From positions 1 to 64,000 of the forward strand of contig NZ_BMXN01000009.1 in assembly GCF_014651775.1 (NCBI RefSeq): a DNA stretch of 64,000 nt, written 5' to 3'. Both the position numbers and the translations under genes were made by a program. Below, in pieces: positions 25,619 to 35,927 of the stretch. Source of the stretch: Vreelandella hamiltonii. GTDB lineage: Bacteria; Pseudomonadota; Gammaproteobacteria; Pseudomonadales; Halomonadaceae. The first letter of the stretch is position 1; every line of letters begins with the position of its first letter. The notes under the pieces are model-generated. The model saw nothing but the letters and a program-made list of their open reading frames with translations. It was not told the DNA's origin and made no database searches.

Positions 25619-26302
25619 TCAGTCTCTTACCCGCACCAGAAGGCCTTGAACATTGGCGCGCTCTTTCACCAGCGCCAACGCCGCCTCGCCATCTTCCGAA
25701 GAGCCGTACGGGCCCACCAGCACGGTGGTGAGGTTGTTGTCACGCGGGCGCTGGAAAACGCGGAAACCCTGATTGGTGAGTTGGTCGCTGATGCGCTGGG
25801 CATTGGCGGCATCGCCAAAACTGCCTACCTGAACGGCCCACTCGCCCTGCTGCTGAGCCTGGGGAGCAGAACCATTGCTGCTGCCGCTGCCACTGCTGCC
25901 ACGGTTCTGGTTAGCGGCCACCAGCTCGGCAATCGGGTCATTGGCGGGAGCGGGCGTCGGTTCGCTGCGCGGCGCTTCGGCGGGTGCCGCTGGCGGAGGC
26001 GTCTCAGCGGGCGCACTGGCAACGGCCTCGGTCTGCGGTTCCAGCGGCACGACCTCGATGGGCTCGTCCACTACCTCGGCATTCTCCAGCGGCTCGAGGG
26101 GAGACGGCGCGTTGATGGAAGCAGGCATCTCGGGCACAGGAACGTCCTGACGCACCACGCTCACCGGCTGTTCGATCACGAAGGTGGGCTGCGGACGCTC
26201 CTCCCGGGGAGCCGGGTCACTCATCAACCACGGCACGATGATCGCCAGCACGGCCAGCAGAATCACGAGACCGCTAATGCGTTCCGTTTTACCGTATTTC
26301 AT
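25619..26302 (-). CDS. dedD: SPOR-domain cell-division protein (DedD type)
   Basis: 227 aa from ATG 26302 (GAGAGGGAT upstream). A short cytoplasmic start, one transmembrane helix (residues ~10-26, ISGLVILLAVLAIIVPWL), a Pro/Glu/Ala-rich periplasmic linker and a C-terminal SPOR domain (from about 150: GEWAVQVGSFGDAANAQRI). SPOR domains bind denuded septal peptidoglycan, so it should act at the division site. The gene order matches E. coli folC-dedD-cvpA-purF. Confidence 0.9.
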   Translation of the reverse strand: MKYGKTERISGLVILLAVLAIIVPWLMSDPAPREERPQPTFVIEQPVSVVRQDVPVPEMPASINAPSPLEPLENAEVVDEPIEVVPLEPQTEAVASAPAETPPPAAPAEAPRSEPTPAPANDPIAELVAANQNRGSSGSGSSNGSAPQAQQQGEWAVQVGSFGDAANAQRISDQLTNQGFRVFQRPRDNNLTTVLVGPYGSSEDGEAALALVKERANVQGLLVRVRD

Positions 26303-26319
26303 ATCCCTCTCCCTCCAGC

Positions 26320-27630
26320 TTAACGTGCCTGCGGCGATGCTTGAGGCAGTGACATCGCCAGTAGCGCTGCCACGGTAAAGAATGACCCCGTTGCCAATAC
26401 CCGATCCTCTGGCGTCAGCCGTCGAGCCAGCCACTCTGCCCCGGCCTGCGGAGAATCGGCGCAATGATACACGCGCCCACCCAGCGACGTAATACGCTCG
26501 GCAAGCTCGCTGGCCAAGCGGCCACGTTCGCCTTCCAGGCTGACGCAGACCCAGTCACGGATACGCGGCAACAATGCCTCGATCACACCGTCGGCATCCT
26601 TGTCATTGAGCATGCCAAGCAGCCCCCACTGGCGACCACCGGCAGGCGGGGCGGGAAGCCTGCGCGCCAGATAGCTGGCCGCATGCGGATTATGCCCAAC
26701 GTCCAGGCACCACTGCCCGCTCCACTGCATGCGCCCCGGCAGCGTCACCGTGGCCAGCGCTTCACTGACCGGCCGCACCTTCAACGGCACGCCTGCCAGC
26801 GCCAGCGCCTGCAGCGCCGTCGCCGCATTGTCGATGGGCAAGCCTGGGTCGGGCAGCGCGTCAAGAGAAAGAGTATCCCCTTCACGGTTGAGCCCATGCC
26901 AGCACCAAGGAGTTCCTGGCGGCTCGTCACCCGCGCTATGGCTGAAACCCACGCCCAGCACGTAGCTGGGCGCAGCCACGGCAATGGCCGTGTCCAGCAC
27001 GCTCGTGGGCAGCGTCAAGCTTCCCAGCACGGCGGGTTTCAGGGGGCGAAAGATACCTGCTTTTTCGCGGCCGATCTGAGCCAGATCGGTTCCCAGGAAA
27101 TTGGCATGATCCAGCGCGATGGTGGTCACGATGGCCACATCGGCATCGATGATGTTGACGGCATCCAGCCGCCCGCCCAGCCCTACCTCCAATACCGCCA
27201 GATCCAGCTCGGCATTGGCCAGACACCAGAGCGCACACAGAGTGCCCGCCTCGAAGTAGGTCAGACTGATGGCGGGCGCTTCCAGGCGAGCATCCTCAAC
27301 CTGAATGAAGCCTTCGACCAGGGTTTGGTCACTGGCTTCGCGCCCTTCCAGCGTGACACGCTCGTTATAGCGCAGCAGATGAGGAGACGTGTAGGTACCG
27401 GTGCGCAGGCCATGCGCCCGCGCCACCGCATCGATCATGGCAAGGGTCGAGCCCTTGCCATTGGTGCCTGCCACGGTAATCACCTGGCGGGCCAGGGGAC
27501 GGTCCAGCAGCCCCATGCGCCGGGCCACCTGCGACACCCGCTCCAGGCCCATGTCGATGCCTACCGGATGCAGCGTCTCAAGATGATTCAGCCATTCGGC
27601 TAACGTGCTAGGCATTGCGCGACGCGTCAT
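26320..27630 (-). CDS. folC: Bifunctional folylpolyglutamate/dihydrofolate synthase FolC
   Basis: Adds glutamate to dihydropteroate and to folates. 436 aa. ATP loop [11 protein letters not shown] is near residue 50, [11 protein letters not shown] near 80, the [13 protein letters not shown] and [12 protein letters not shown] blocks follow, and the C-terminal domain has DVGHNPHAA. It overlaps accD: ATG 27630 would overlap by 23 bp, ATG 27615 by 8 bp. MPSTLAEWL (27615) matches family N-termini slightly better, so the start is uncertain. Confidence 0.93.
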   Translation of the reverse strand: MTRRAMPSTLAEWLNHLETLHPVGIDMGLERVSQVARRMGLLDRPLARQVITVAGTNGKGSTLAMIDAVARAHGLRTGTYTSPHLLRYNERVTLEGREASDQTLVEGFIQVEDARLEAPAISLTYFEAGTLCALWCLANAELDLAVLEVGLGGRLDAVNIIDADVAIVTTIALDHANFLGTDLAQIGREKAGIFRPLKPAVLGSLTLPTSVLDTAIAVAAPSYVLGVGFSHSAGDEPPGTPWCWHGLNREGDTLSLDALPDPGLPIDNAATALQALALAGVPLKVRPVSEALATVTLPGRMQWSGQWCLDVGHNPHAASYLARRLPAPPAGGRQWGLLGMLNDKDADGVIEALLPRIRDWVCVSLEGERGRLASELAERITSLGGRVYHCADSPQAGAEWLARRLTPEDRVLATGSFFTVAALLAMSLPQASPQAR

Positions 27631-28609
27631 CGCTCGCAGGCTTGGCAGGCTCTGCCTGAGCGCTGCTTTCTACGGCATCGGCCAGAGCTGCTTCATCCAC
27701 CACTGGCTCCGCGATCTCGGCATCGACTTCCGGCTCACCACTGACGTGCAGTGGGTTCTGATGGGTCAGCTTGCGCAGCACACCACCGACACGCGCACGC
27801 ATGTCATGACGATGTACGATCATGTCGACCGTGCCGTGTTCGAGCAGAAACTCGCTGCGCTGGAAACCTTCCGGCAGCGTTTCGCGCACGGTCTGTTCGA
27901 TGACACGAGGGCCTGCAAAACCGATCAGTGCGTTGGGTTCGGCAATGTTCAGGTCACCCAGCATGGCCAGCGACGCGGAAACGCCACCAAACACCGGGTC
28001 GGTCAGCACGGAAATATAGGGGACGCCCGCCTGCTTGAGCTTCTCCAGTGCTGCCGAGGTCTTGGCCATCTGCATCAGCGAGAACAGCGCTTCCTGCATC
28101 CGCGCGCCACCCGAGGCAGCAAAGCAGATCAGCGGAATACCCTCGTCCAGCGCAATGGTGGCCGCGCGCACGAACTTTTCGCCGACCACGGCACCCATGG
28201 AGCCGCCCATGAAGGTGAACTCGAAGGCCACGGCCACGACCGGCAGGCCATCCAGCTCGCCACGCATGGCAACCAGCGCGTCTTTTTCACCGGTCTCTTT
28301 CTGGGCAGCCGTCAGGCGGTCCTTGTACTTCTTGGAGTCGCGGAACTTGAGGCGGTCATTGGGCTCGATCTCGGCCCCCACCTCTTCGCGCCCCTGCTTG
28401 TCCAGGAACCAGTCAAGGCGCTTGCGGGCGGTCAGACGCAAGTGATGGTCACACTTGGGACAGACGCTGTGGTGCTTTTCCAGCTCCGGCAGGTACAGCA
28501 CCGCCTCGCATTTGGGACATTTACGCCAGAGGCCATCGGGCACGCTGGCACGACGGTCCTTCCGCTGGATACGCCCCATGGAGGGCACGATCTTGTCTAA
28601 CCAGCTCAT
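27608..28609 (-). CDS. accD: Acetyl-CoA carboxylase carboxyltransferase subunit beta AccD
   Basis: Beta subunit of the ACC carboxyltransferase that makes malonyl-CoA. 333 aa from ATG 28609 at [14 protein letters not shown] zinc ribbon (CPKC...CPKC, residues ~27-49) precedes the crotonase-fold domain, with [15 protein letters not shown] and [22 protein letters not shown]. The C-terminal ~40 residues are an Ala/Glu-rich extension that E. coli AccD shares only partly. It ends inside folC. The trpBA-accD-folC order is conserved in Pseudomonas-like bacteria. Confidence 0.95.
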   Translation of the reverse strand: MSWLDKIVPSMGRIQRKDRRASVPDGLWRKCPKCEAVLYLPELEKHHSVCPKCDHHLRLTARKRLDWFLDKQGREEVGAEIEPNDRLKFRDSKKYKDRLTAAQKETGEKDALVAMRGELDGLPVVAVAFEFTFMGGSMGAVVGEKFVRAATIALDEGIPLICFAASGGARMQEALFSLMQMAKTSAALEKLKQAGVPYISVLTDPVFGGVSASLAMLGDLNIAEPNALIGFAGPRVIEQTVRETLPEGFQRSEFLLEHGTVDMIVHRHDMRARVGGVLRKLTHQNPLHVSGEPEVDAEIAEPVVDEAALADAVESSAQAEPAKPASDDASRNA

Positions 28610-28704
28610 ATCAAAAAGGCTTCCGTATACGTCAACGCTTGGCCAAGCCAAGCTTGATGAGTGTCGTCAATTCAAGATTCAGTGTAGACGATGAGAGGAT
28701 GCAC

Positions 28705-29508
28705 TCAGGCATCCATGGCGGTCCGCATTTCAGCCAACACGCTCTTCAACTGTCCGGCGATGGTTTCAGGGGCCTCCACGCTGTCCGCAATGCGGTTGAC
28801 CAGCGCGCTGCCGACGATCACGCCATCGGCGACTTTCGCCACCTCGGCGGCCGTCACCCCATCGCGAATGCCGAACCCAACGCACAGCGGCAAATCGGTC
28901 ATGTCACGCAGCGGCGCCAGGTGTTCAGCGACATCGGCTGCGTTCAATGTGGCCGCCCCGGTCACGCCTTTGAGCGACACATAGTAAAGATACCCCTCAC
29001 CGTGGGCGCATATTGTAGCGGCACGGGCATGAGAAGTGGTAGGCGCAACCAGGAAAATCGCTGCCAAGCCGCGCGCTTTGAGCAGCGGGCCGAACTCGTC
29101 CGCCTCTTCCGGCGGCATGTCCACCACCAGCACGCCGTCCACACCGACGCTGGCGGCTTTATCGGCAAAGGCCGTGTAACCGATGCGTTCGATAGGATTC
29201 AGGTAGCCCATCAGCACGATGGGTGTCTGGGTATCGGTCTGGCGAAACTCGGCCACCATGTCCAGCAGGTCCACCAGCCGGGTGCCCTGCTTCAGAGCCC
29301 GCTCGCAGGCCTTCTGGATGACCGGGCCATCCGCCATCGGGTCGGAGAACGGCACGCCAAGCTCGATCACATCGGCCCCGGCATCCACCAGGGCGTGCAT
29401 GAAGCCTACCGTGTACTGGGGCGCAGGGTCCCCGGCGGTGATGTAAGGGATCAGAGCCTTGCGGCCCTGCTGCTTCAATTCGGAAAAACGCTGGTCGATT
29501 CGATTCAT
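28705..29508 (-). CDS. trpA: Tryptophan synthase alpha subunit TrpA
   Basis: 267-aa TIM barrel that cleaves indole-3-glycerol phosphate to indole and G3P. Catalytic Glu is in [15 protein letters not shown] (about residue 50) and Asp in [15 protein letters not shown] (about 130-140). Phosphate loops GFGIRDG and VGSALV are present. It is 8 bp downstream of trpB, with which it forms the alpha2-beta2 complex that channels indole. Confidence 0.96.
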   Translation of the reverse strand: MNRIDQRFSELKQQGRKALIPYITAGDPAPQYTVGFMHALVDAGADVIELGVPFSDPMADGPVIQKACERALKQGTRLVDLLDMVAEFRQTDTQTPIVLMGYLNPIERIGYTAFADKAASVGVDGVLVVDMPPEEADEFGPLLKARGLAAIFLVAPTTSHARAATICAHGEGYLYYVSLKGVTGAATLNAADVAEHLAPLRDMTDLPLCVGFGIRDGVTAAEVAKVADGVIVGSALVNRIADSVEAPETIAGQLKSVLAEMRTAMDA

Positions 29509-29516
29509 GCTAGCCC

Positions 29517-30755
29517 TTAAAACTCGATGCCGTCGATGTTAGCCACGGTAATGATGTCCTTGTCACCACGCCCTGAAAGGTTCACCACGATATGCTGATC
29601 AGGCCGCATGGTGGGCGCCAGCACTTTGGCATGGGCCAAGGCATGGGCAGACTCCAGCGCAGGCATGATGCCCTCCATGCGGGTCAGCTCGCGGAACGCT
29701 TCCAGCACCTGCTGGTCGTTGGCGGCCACATACTGCACGCGACCGGCGTCTTTCCACAGCGCGTGCTCGGGGCCAACGCCAGGATAATCGAGGCCTGCGG
29801 AGATGGAGTGAGTATCCATCACCTGACCCGCTTCATCGGACATCAGGTAGGTGCGGTTGCCGTGCAGTACGCCACGCGGTGCATTGGAAGACAGCGGCGC
29901 GGCGTGGCGGCCGGTTTCCACCCCGTCGCCCCCTGCCTCGACACCGTACATGGCCACGGCGTCATCTTCGACGAACGGGTAGAACAGGCCAATGGCATTG
30001 GAGCCACCGCCCACGCATGCTACCAGCGCATCCGGCAAGCGGCCGATCTGCTCCAGCGACTGGCGGCGCGCCTCACGCCCCACCACGGCGTTGAAATCGC
30101 GCACCAGCAGCGGGTACGGATGCGGCCCGGCCACGGTACCGATGATGTAGAAGGTGTTGTCCACGTTGGTGACCCAGTCACGCAACGCCTCGTTCATGGC
30201 GTCCTTGAGCGTGCGGGTGCCGGACTCCACCGGAATGACCCGCGCGCCCAGCAGCCGCATGCGGTACACGTTCAGCTTCTGGCGCTGGACATCGGCGGCG
30301 CCCATGTAGACATCGCACTCCAGCCCCAGCCGCGCAGCAACCGTGGCCGTGGCCACACCGTGCTGACCCGCGCCGGTTTCAGCGATGACCCGAGGCTTGC
30401 CGGTCTTCTTGGCCAGCAGCGCCTGACCGATGGTGTTGTTCACCTTGTGGGCACCGGTATGGTTGAGGTCTTCGCGCTTCAACCAGATTTGTGCGCCACC
30501 CAGTGAGTTGGACCAGCGCTCGGCGTGATACAGCGGCGAGGGGCGACCCACATAGTGCGCCAGGTCGCGGTCGAACTCCGCCTGAAAGGCCGGGTCGTCG
30601 CGCAGGCTGAAGTAGGTCTGCTCCAGCTCTTCAAGAGCGTAACTCAGGGTTTCCGACACGAACCGGCCGCCATAGGGGCCAAAGTGACCACGGGCATCCG
30701 GCATTCGGGTCAGGTCGCTGAACTTGGTTTCAGTTGCTGAGACTGTCACAGGCAT
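29517..30755 (-). CDS. trpB: Tryptophan synthase beta subunit TrpB
   Basis: PLP-dependent condensation of indole with serine. 412 aa. PLP lysine in [20 protein letters not shown] (about residue 103). Catalytic Glu lies in [12 protein letters not shown]. The phosphate-binding [10 protein letters not shown] block and [13 protein letters not shown] are present. The N-terminal 15 residues are a short extension. trpF lies 72 bp upstream in the same direction. Confidence 0.96.
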   Translation of the reverse strand: MPVTVSATETKFSDLTRMPDARGHFGPYGGRFVSETLSYALEELEQTYFSLRDDPAFQAEFDRDLAHYVGRPSPLYHAERWSNSLGGAQIWLKREDLNHTGAHKVNNTIGQALLAKKTGKPRVIAETGAGQHGVATATVAARLGLECDVYMGAADVQRQKLNVYRMRLLGARVIPVESGTRTLKDAMNEALRDWVTNVDNTFYIIGTVAGPHPYPLLVRDFNAVVGREARRQSLEQIGRLPDALVACVGGGSNAIGLFYPFVEDDAVAMYGVEAGGDGVETGRHAAPLSSNAPRGVLHGNRTYLMSDEAGQVMDTHSISAGLDYPGVGPEHALWKDAGRVQYVAANDQQVLEAFRELTRMEGIMPALESAHALAHAKVLAPTMRPDQHIVVNLSGRGDKDIITVANIDGIEF

Positions 30756-30827
30756 ACCTCACAGGATCGCCAGAAAGGCAAAGATGAATGAATACGTAAA
30801 GGCGGAAGAAGGGTTTCACGCCCCTCG

Positions 30828-31460
30828 TCAGCGCTGATCGGCCCGCCCGACCTGAGCCACGAAGTCGGCCATTCGCCGAGCATCCTTTTGGCCTGGGGCG
30901 GCTTCGATTCCCCCTGATACATCAACCGCATAGGGAGCCACCTGCGCCACCGCGGCGGCAATGTTCTCGACCGTCAGCCCACCCGCCAGAATAACAGGTT
31001 TTTGCAGGGCTGCGGGGATTCTAGACCAGTCGAAGGTTTCTCCGGTTCCGCCAGGCACGCCCGGTCGGTAGGCGTCCAGCAGCAGTGCCTGGGCAGCCGC
31101 GTACTGCTGCGCTGCCTGATGCAGGTCGAGGTCGTCACGCATGCGCAGCGCCTTGATCCAGGGGCGATCGAACTGGGCGCAGAAGTCGGCGGGCTCGTCA
31201 CCGTGGAACTGGATCAGATCCAGGTGCGGCAAACACGCCTCCACCAGCGCCACGTCAGGGTTGACGAACAACCCTACCCGCGTCACGAAAGCCGGTACCG
31301 GTACTGCCAGCGCCGCCAACGCATCAGGGTCGATACCCCGCGCGCTCTTGGGCCACATGACGAACCCCAGCGCATCGACTCCCAGCGCCACGGCCTGGGC
31401 CACGTCCTCGTGGCGAGTAAAGCCACAAAACTTGATACGCGTGCGACCAGGTGCGGTCAT
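30828..31460 (-). CDS. trpF: Phosphoribosylanthranilate isomerase TrpF
   Basis: 210-aa TIM barrel converting phosphoribosylanthranilate to CdRP. Catalytic Cys in KFCGFTRHED (about residue 11) and Asp in LLLDAYRPGVPGGTGETFDW (about 125-130). LAGGLTVENIAAAV and DVSGGIEAAPGQKD form the phosphate site. It overlaps truA by 4 bp. TrpF is monofunctional here, not fused to TrpC; the other trp genes (trpEGDC) are not in the window. Confidence 0.95.
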   Translation of the reverse strand: MTAPGRTRIKFCGFTRHEDVAQAVALGVDALGFVMWPKSARGIDPDALAALAVPVPAFVTRVGLFVNPDVALVEACLPHLDLIQFHGDEPADFCAQFDRPWIKALRMRDDLDLHQAAQQYAAAQALLLDAYRPGVPGGTGETFDWSRIPAALQKPVILAGGLTVENIAAAVAQVAPYAVDVSGGIEAAPGQKDARRMADFVAQVGRADQR

Positions 31461-32398
31461 GAGGCGCTCTCCTGCTGCTCAGGGGTGGCTTGCTGGGTAA
31501 AGGTGAGCTGGCGCCGGGCGGCCACTCTGGGCGTCTCCGGCAGCGCCCGCTCGCCGGTCCACTCGCCGGTGAAGGCCAGCAGATTGGGCCCCAGCGGCTC
31601 CCTGGGAATCTCGAAACGTTCGTCGTAGAGGGAGTCGACGAAATGCAGGCCGCAGGCAGGCGCCGTGACATCGCCCTTCTGGCGATTCTTCATCGCCAGA
31701 AGGCGGGCGATATGCCCTTCGTCCTGCGCCCCCCGACCAACGCTGGCCAGCGCTCCGGCAATGTTACGGATCATGTGATGCAGGAAGGCATTGCCTTGGA
31801 TATCGATCACCACCAGCGGGCCGTAACGCTTCACTTCGACGAAGTGCATCTGGCGCCAGGGGGATTTCGACTGGCAGCCCGCCGCGCGGAAGCTGCTGAA
31901 ATCGTGCTCGCCCACCAGCACCTGGGCCGCACGATGCATGGCATCGGCATCCAGCGGGTCGCGACACCAGGTGACGTTGTGGCGCTCCATGACCGGGCGG
32001 CTGATCTGATTCAGAAAGATGTAGCGGTAACGGCGTGCCAGCGCGCCAAGGCGCGAATGAAAATCGTCGGATACCGGCTTCACCCAACGCACCGCCACGT
32101 CTCGGGGCAGATTGGTATTGGAGCCGAAGATCCACGCTTTTTCAGTGCGCTGTACCGGCGGGTCGAAGTGAATCACTTGGCGCGTGGCGTGCACACCGGA
32201 ATCGGTACGGCCGCTGGCGTAGATATGCACGGGCGCCCCCGCCACCTTGCCCAGCGCATCTTCGATGGCCTGTTGCACGGAGGCGGCATGCTTCAGGCGC
32301 TGAAAGCCACAAAAACGTGTGCCGTCATATTCGACGCCCATGGCCAGTCGGCCAGCCAGCGGTTGTGTTTCATCAAAGTGGTAGAACAGCGTCATCAA
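31457..32398 (-). CDS. truA: tRNA pseudouridine(38-40) synthase TruA
   Basis: Forms pseudouridine at positions 38-40 of the anticodon arm. 313 aa, longer than E. coli TruA (270) by an N-terminal ~15 and C-terminal ~30 residues. Catalytic Asp in YASGRTDSGVHA (about residue 65), with AMGVEYDGTRFCGFQRL upstream and FLHHMIRNIAGAL later. The two initial Met codons leave a one-residue ambiguity. It lies between fimV (6 bp) and trpF (4-bp overlap), the order seen in Pseudomonas. Confidence 0.95.
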   Translation of the reverse strand: MMTLFYHFDETQPLAGRLAMGVEYDGTRFCGFQRLKHAASVQQAIEDALGKVAGAPVHIYASGRTDSGVHATRQVIHFDPPVQRTEKAWIFGSNTNLPRDVAVRWVKPVSDDFHSRLGALARRYRYIFLNQISRPVMERHNVTWCRDPLDADAMHRAAQVLVGEHDFSSFRAAGCQSKSPWRQMHFVEVKRYGPLVVIDIQGNAFLHHMIRNIAGALASVGRGAQDEGHIARLLAMKNRQKGDVTAPACGLHFVDSLYDERFEIPREPLGPNLLAFTGEWTGERALPETPRVAARRQLTFTQQATPEQQESAS

Positions 32399-32404
32399 GC
32401 CACG

Positions 32405-34459
32405 TCATTTGGAGGATTTGGAAGAGTCGCTATTATCCCGACGTCGCGGCTCGAATGCCACCTCTTCGATTTCCCACTCCTCTTCAGGGGTATAGCGGGT
32501 GCGCAGCGGCGCAGCGTCCGCGTTTCCTGACAAGGAGGTCTCGGCCTCGTCTGGCTCGTTGGCCTGCAGCGAGGGCGGATGATAATCGATATAGTGCGCC
32601 CGATGATCGTCCGGCACCGGTTGCGCAGGCGCCTGGGGCGTCGACGGCTCCGCAGCATCCTCCTCCTGTTCCGGCGGAGCGTCGGGCGCGGCCTGATTCA
32701 CTCCGGCAGGCGTCGGTTCGACGAGCATTGGCTCTTCCAGCGCCAGCGGCGGCCGCGGCGCTGGCTCTTCGACGGGCTCGGGGGTGTCCAGGAAAGCCGC
32801 TTCCAGGGCGGCTTCGTCTTCATCGACAGCGGATTCGACTTCTTCCTCGCTTGAACTCCACTCCGGGGAGCTGGCTTGCGAAGATGGCTCCTCCAAGGGG
32901 CTATGCTCACCAGGCTCTTGAGCAACAGGCTCTTGGACAGCAAGCTCGTCGGTCACCGGCTCGTCAGCAGCAGACACCTGCTCATAGCGCTCGGCTACCT
33001 GTGGCGGCGCTTTCGGGATATCGAAAGGTGGTGGCTCGGCAAGGGGCGGCTCCGCCAGAGGCGCGCCAGCGGTGCCGGTGCTTTCCATGACTGGCTCGGC
33101 GCGCCGTGGGGGCACTTCCACGGCAGCGGCGGGCGCTGGCACGTCCTCCCACTGGCGCTCGCGGCGTTTGCGTGACCACACCAGCGCCCCCAGCAACAGC
33201 GCCAGGGCGGCACTGGCCAGCGGCCATTGATAGGCCTCCAGCCGTGCGATCACCCCCGGCCCGGACGCTCGCGCACCGGCCGCCTGACCCGCGCTGGCCG
33301 CCATGGCTTCTGCGGCGGCCAGGGCACGCTGGGTTTCCTGTTGAGACGCCTGTAGCGCCTCCGTCAACGAGGCCACCTCCTGACGCAGCGCGGCCATTTC
33401 CGCCCGCATCAGATCACGCTCTTCGAGGACGGTTTGCAGCATGGCCTGGCTTTCGCGCAGCTGTTCTGCCAGGTCGTTGAGGGTCAGCCCTGCCAGCTCG
33501 CTCTCTGTCTCGCCCTCGGCATTACCCTCGGCCAATAGGCCTTCTGGCGCGCCCTGTGGCAACTGCTCGCTCGCGGCCAGCGCCTCGTCGGCCAGCACCG
33601 GCTCCTCGCCTGACGATGGCGCCGCCGCCGTGGCCTCGGGTTCGCTCGCCGCAGGGGTTGACGCAGGCGCGGGCGCCGCCGCCGTTTGGCGCATGGCCTG
33701 CACCGCCTGGGATGCCTGGCTGGGGCTACGTGCCATGATTTGCTCGCGACCTGGCACTACCAGGGTTTGCCCGGCGCGAAGTTCATCCGGGTTACCGGAA
33801 GGGAACGCCGACGGGTTGGCTTCGACCAGGGCCAGCATCATCTGCTGGACGCTGACCTCGGCGGGCTTGACCCGCGCCGCCACGCCCCACAATGAATCGC
33901 CGCTGGCCACATAGGCCGTTCCGCCAGGCGCCTGGGCCGCACTGGCCACGGATGCGGACGATGGCGATGGCGATGGCGAAGAAGAGACTGCCTGTGGCGG
34001 GGCTTGTGCAGCCGTCGCGGACAGGCTGACATTGCTGGCCGGTGCCGCCACCGGCGCACTGGCGGCGCTCTCCGGCAGGTCGAACAGTAGCGTGAACGCC
34101 TCGGCGCTACGCCCCTCGGGGCCGCTGATGGTCAACAGCAGATCCAGCCAGGGCTCCAGCACCTCCTGCTCGGTGCGCAGCACCACCCGAGCACCGCCGG
34201 GCAGGCGCTCGATCTCGGCGCGCACGCTGGCCGCCAGCGGGGTCCACTCCAGCCCCTGGGCGGTAAAGGCCGCTTCGTCAGCGACCTCCACCCGTAAATC
34301 GCCCAGCGCAGCCTCGGAGACATCCACGATGGGTGCGGAGGCATTCAGCGGTGCCTGCAGCGGTGAGTTGACCGTCACCTGCCCTAGCCCCACGGCCAGC
34401 GCCAACGGGCTTACCGCACCTAGCGGCAGCCATGACAACCATGCCAGCTTGTTTTTCAT
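32405..34459 (-). CDS. fimV: FimV-like LysM peptidoglycan-binding protein
   Basis: 684 aa. Signal peptide (cleavage near LALA, residue ~22). A FimV N-terminal domain spans ~24-130, and a LysM domain ~180-235 (VASGDSLWGVAARV ... GNPDELRAGQTLVVPG). A coiled coil lies at ~325-400 and one transmembrane helix at ~415-432. The cytoplasmic tail of some 250 residues is Pro/Glu-rich and acidic. In Pseudomonas FimV (919 aa) assembles the type IV pilus secretin and polar hubs. This one is shorter, and I see no TPR-rich C-terminus like that of FimV proper. It is upstream of truA in the conserved order. Confidence 0.88.
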   Translation of the reverse strand: MKNKLAWLSWLPLGAVSPLALAVGLGQVTVNSPLQAPLNASAPIVDVSEAALGDLRVEVADEAAFTAQGLEWTPLAASVRAEIERLPGGARVVLRTEQEVLEPWLDLLLTISGPEGRSAEAFTLLFDLPESAASAPVAAPASNVSLSATAAQAPPQAVSSSPSPSPSSASVASAAQAPGGTAYVASGDSLWGVAARVKPAEVSVQQMMLALVEANPSAFPSGNPDELRAGQTLVVPGREQIMARSPSQASQAVQAMRQTAAAPAPASTPAASEPEATAAAPSSGEEPVLADEALAASEQLPQGAPEGLLAEGNAEGETESELAGLTLNDLAEQLRESQAMLQTVLEERDLMRAEMAALRQEVASLTEALQASQQETQRALAAAEAMAASAGQAAGARASGPGVIARLEAYQWPLASAALALLLGALVWSRKRRERQWEDVPAPAAAVEVPPRRAEPVMESTGTAGAPLAEPPLAEPPPFDIPKAPPQVAERYEQVSAADEPVTDELAVQEPVAQEPGEHSPLEEPSSQASSPEWSSSEEEVESAVDEDEAALEAAFLDTPEPVEEPAPRPPLALEEPMLVEPTPAGVNQAAPDAPPEQEEDAAEPSTPQAPAQPVPDDHRAHYIDYHPPSLQANEPDEAETSLSGNADAAPLRTRYTPEEEWEIEEVAFEPRRRDNSDSSKSSK

Positions 34460-34595
34460 TACGGCCCCTACTGCCTGCGATTCCCTGCGTTACATTGTGC
34501 CGAGAGGTTCACCCATCACAATGACTTAATTCGTTTTTATCATAACGTATTTAACATGCCGCTTGGGCCAATGCACCCTCGACACGCCTGACAGG

Positions 34596-34628
34596 CAAAA
34601 AAATGGGAAGCTGCGAACAGCTTCCCAC
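34596..34628 (-). terminator. Terminator of asd
   Basis: On the minus strand TGGGAAGCTG-TTCG-CAGCTTCCCA followed by seven T. The UUCG tetraloop and T-tract make it very strong. It separates the leuCDB-asd unit from fimV onward. Confidence 0.95.
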
Positions 34629-34654
34629 TGGTTTACCTGACGACCCGCGCTGGA

Positions 34655-35767
34655 TTACTGCTCGCGCAGGATCTTCAGCATGCGCTTGAGCGGCTCGGCG
34701 GCCCCCCACAGCAGCTGGTCGCCCACGCTGAAGGCGGAGAGGTATTCACCGCCCATGTTCAGCTTGCGCAGCCGACCGACCGGCACTTGCAGCGTGCCCG
34801 TGGCTGCTGCCGGGGTCAGGCCTGCCACGGTGGCTTCCTTGTCGTTGGGAATCAGGCGAACCCACTCATTGTGCTTGGCAATGCGCTCTTCGATCTCGTC
34901 CAGCGGCACATCCTGCTTCAGCTTGATGGTGAACGCTTGACTGTGGGAACGCATGGCACCGATGCGCACGCAAAGCCCATCGATGGGAATCGGGTTGTTC
35001 TGCAGACCCAGAATCTTGTTGGTCTCGACGCTGCCCTTCCACTCTTCGCGGCTCTGGCCGCTCTCCAGCTTGGTGTCGATCCACGGCAGCAGGCTGCCCG
35101 CCAGCGGCGCAGTGAAGTTTTCCGTGGGGAAGTCGCCGCCACGCATGGCCGCAGTGACCTTGCGGTCGATATCCAGAATGGCGCTGGCCGGGTCGGCCAA
35201 TTCGCTGGCCACGCTATCACGCAGGTGGCCCATCTGGTTGAGCAGCTCGCGCATGTGCTTGGCACCGGAGCCGGACGCCGCCTGATAGGTCATGGAGGTC
35301 ATCCACTCGACCATATCGGCCTCGAACAGGCCGCCCAGGCCCATCAGCATCAGGCTGACGGTGCAGTTGCCGCCCACGAAGGTTTTGGCACCTTTCGCCA
35401 GTTGCGCATCGATGACCTTGCGGTTCACCGGGTCGAGGATGATGGTGGCTTCGTCTTCCATCCGCAGGGTGCTGGCGGCATCGATCCAGTAGCCTTGCCA
35501 ACCGCCGCTGCGCAGGTCGCCGTAGACCTTCTTGGTGTAGTCACCGCCCTGACAGGTAATGATCACGTCCAGCGCTTTCAGGTCATCCAGTGCAAACGCA
35601 TCTTTCAGCGGAGGCACGTCCACGCCGATGTCGGGGCCGGGCTGGCCAACTTGAGAAGTGGTGAAAAAGATCGGCTCGATACCGTTGAAATCACCATCTT
35701 CCTGCATGCGCTGCATCAGCACAGAGCCCACCATGCCACGCCATCCCACGAAACCGACTTTCAACAT
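34655..35767 (-). CDS. asd: Aspartate-semialdehyde dehydrogenase Asd
   Basis: NADPH-dependent reduction of aspartyl phosphate, the common step to Lys, Thr, Met and diaminopimelate. 370 aa from ATG 35767 ([17 protein letters not shown], the Rossmann start); the open frame reaches 35809. The catalytic cysteine is in [13 protein letters not shown] (about residue 135). The gamma-proteobacterial Asd type is supported by [11 protein letters not shown] and its length. The 160-bp gap upstream to leuB holds an imperfect hairpin at 35822-35851. Confidence 0.95.
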   Translation of the reverse strand: MLKVGFVGWRGMVGSVLMQRMQEDGDFNGIEPIFFTTSQVGQPGPDIGVDVPPLKDAFALDDLKALDVIITCQGGDYTKKVYGDLRSGGWQGYWIDAASTLRMEDEATIILDPVNRKVIDAQLAKGAKTFVGGNCTVSLMLMGLGGLFEADMVEWMTSMTYQAASGSGAKHMRELLNQMGHLRDSVASELADPASAILDIDRKVTAAMRGGDFPTENFTAPLAGSLLPWIDTKLESGQSREEWKGSVETNKILGLQNNPIPIDGLCVRIGAMRSHSQAFTIKLKQDVPLDEIEERIAKHNEWVRLIPNDKEATVAGLTPAAATGTLQVPVGRLRKLNMGGEYLSAFSVGDQLLWGAAEPLKRMLKILREQ

Positions 35768-35821
35768 GTGAAGTCCTCCAACCAAGAATGAGATAAGTAT
35801 TATACACAAATATCCGACACG

Positions 35822-35851
35822 ACGTCGGCCACCCCTTGGGGCAGCCGACGT
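35822..35851. terminator. Imperfect hairpin between leuB and asd
   Basis: ACGTCGGC(CA)CCCC / GGGG(CA)GCCGACGT with a 2-nt internal mismatch and a TT loop. There is no T-tract in either direction. It may attenuate or stabilise the leu/asd transcript. Confidence 0.35.
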
Positions 35852-35927
35852 TGGTTGCTTTGCGATGAGTCGAAGCGAATCAACCCATTAGCAGGCTTTC
35901 TTTTTGCCCATGCTCTTTTTGCAAGCC

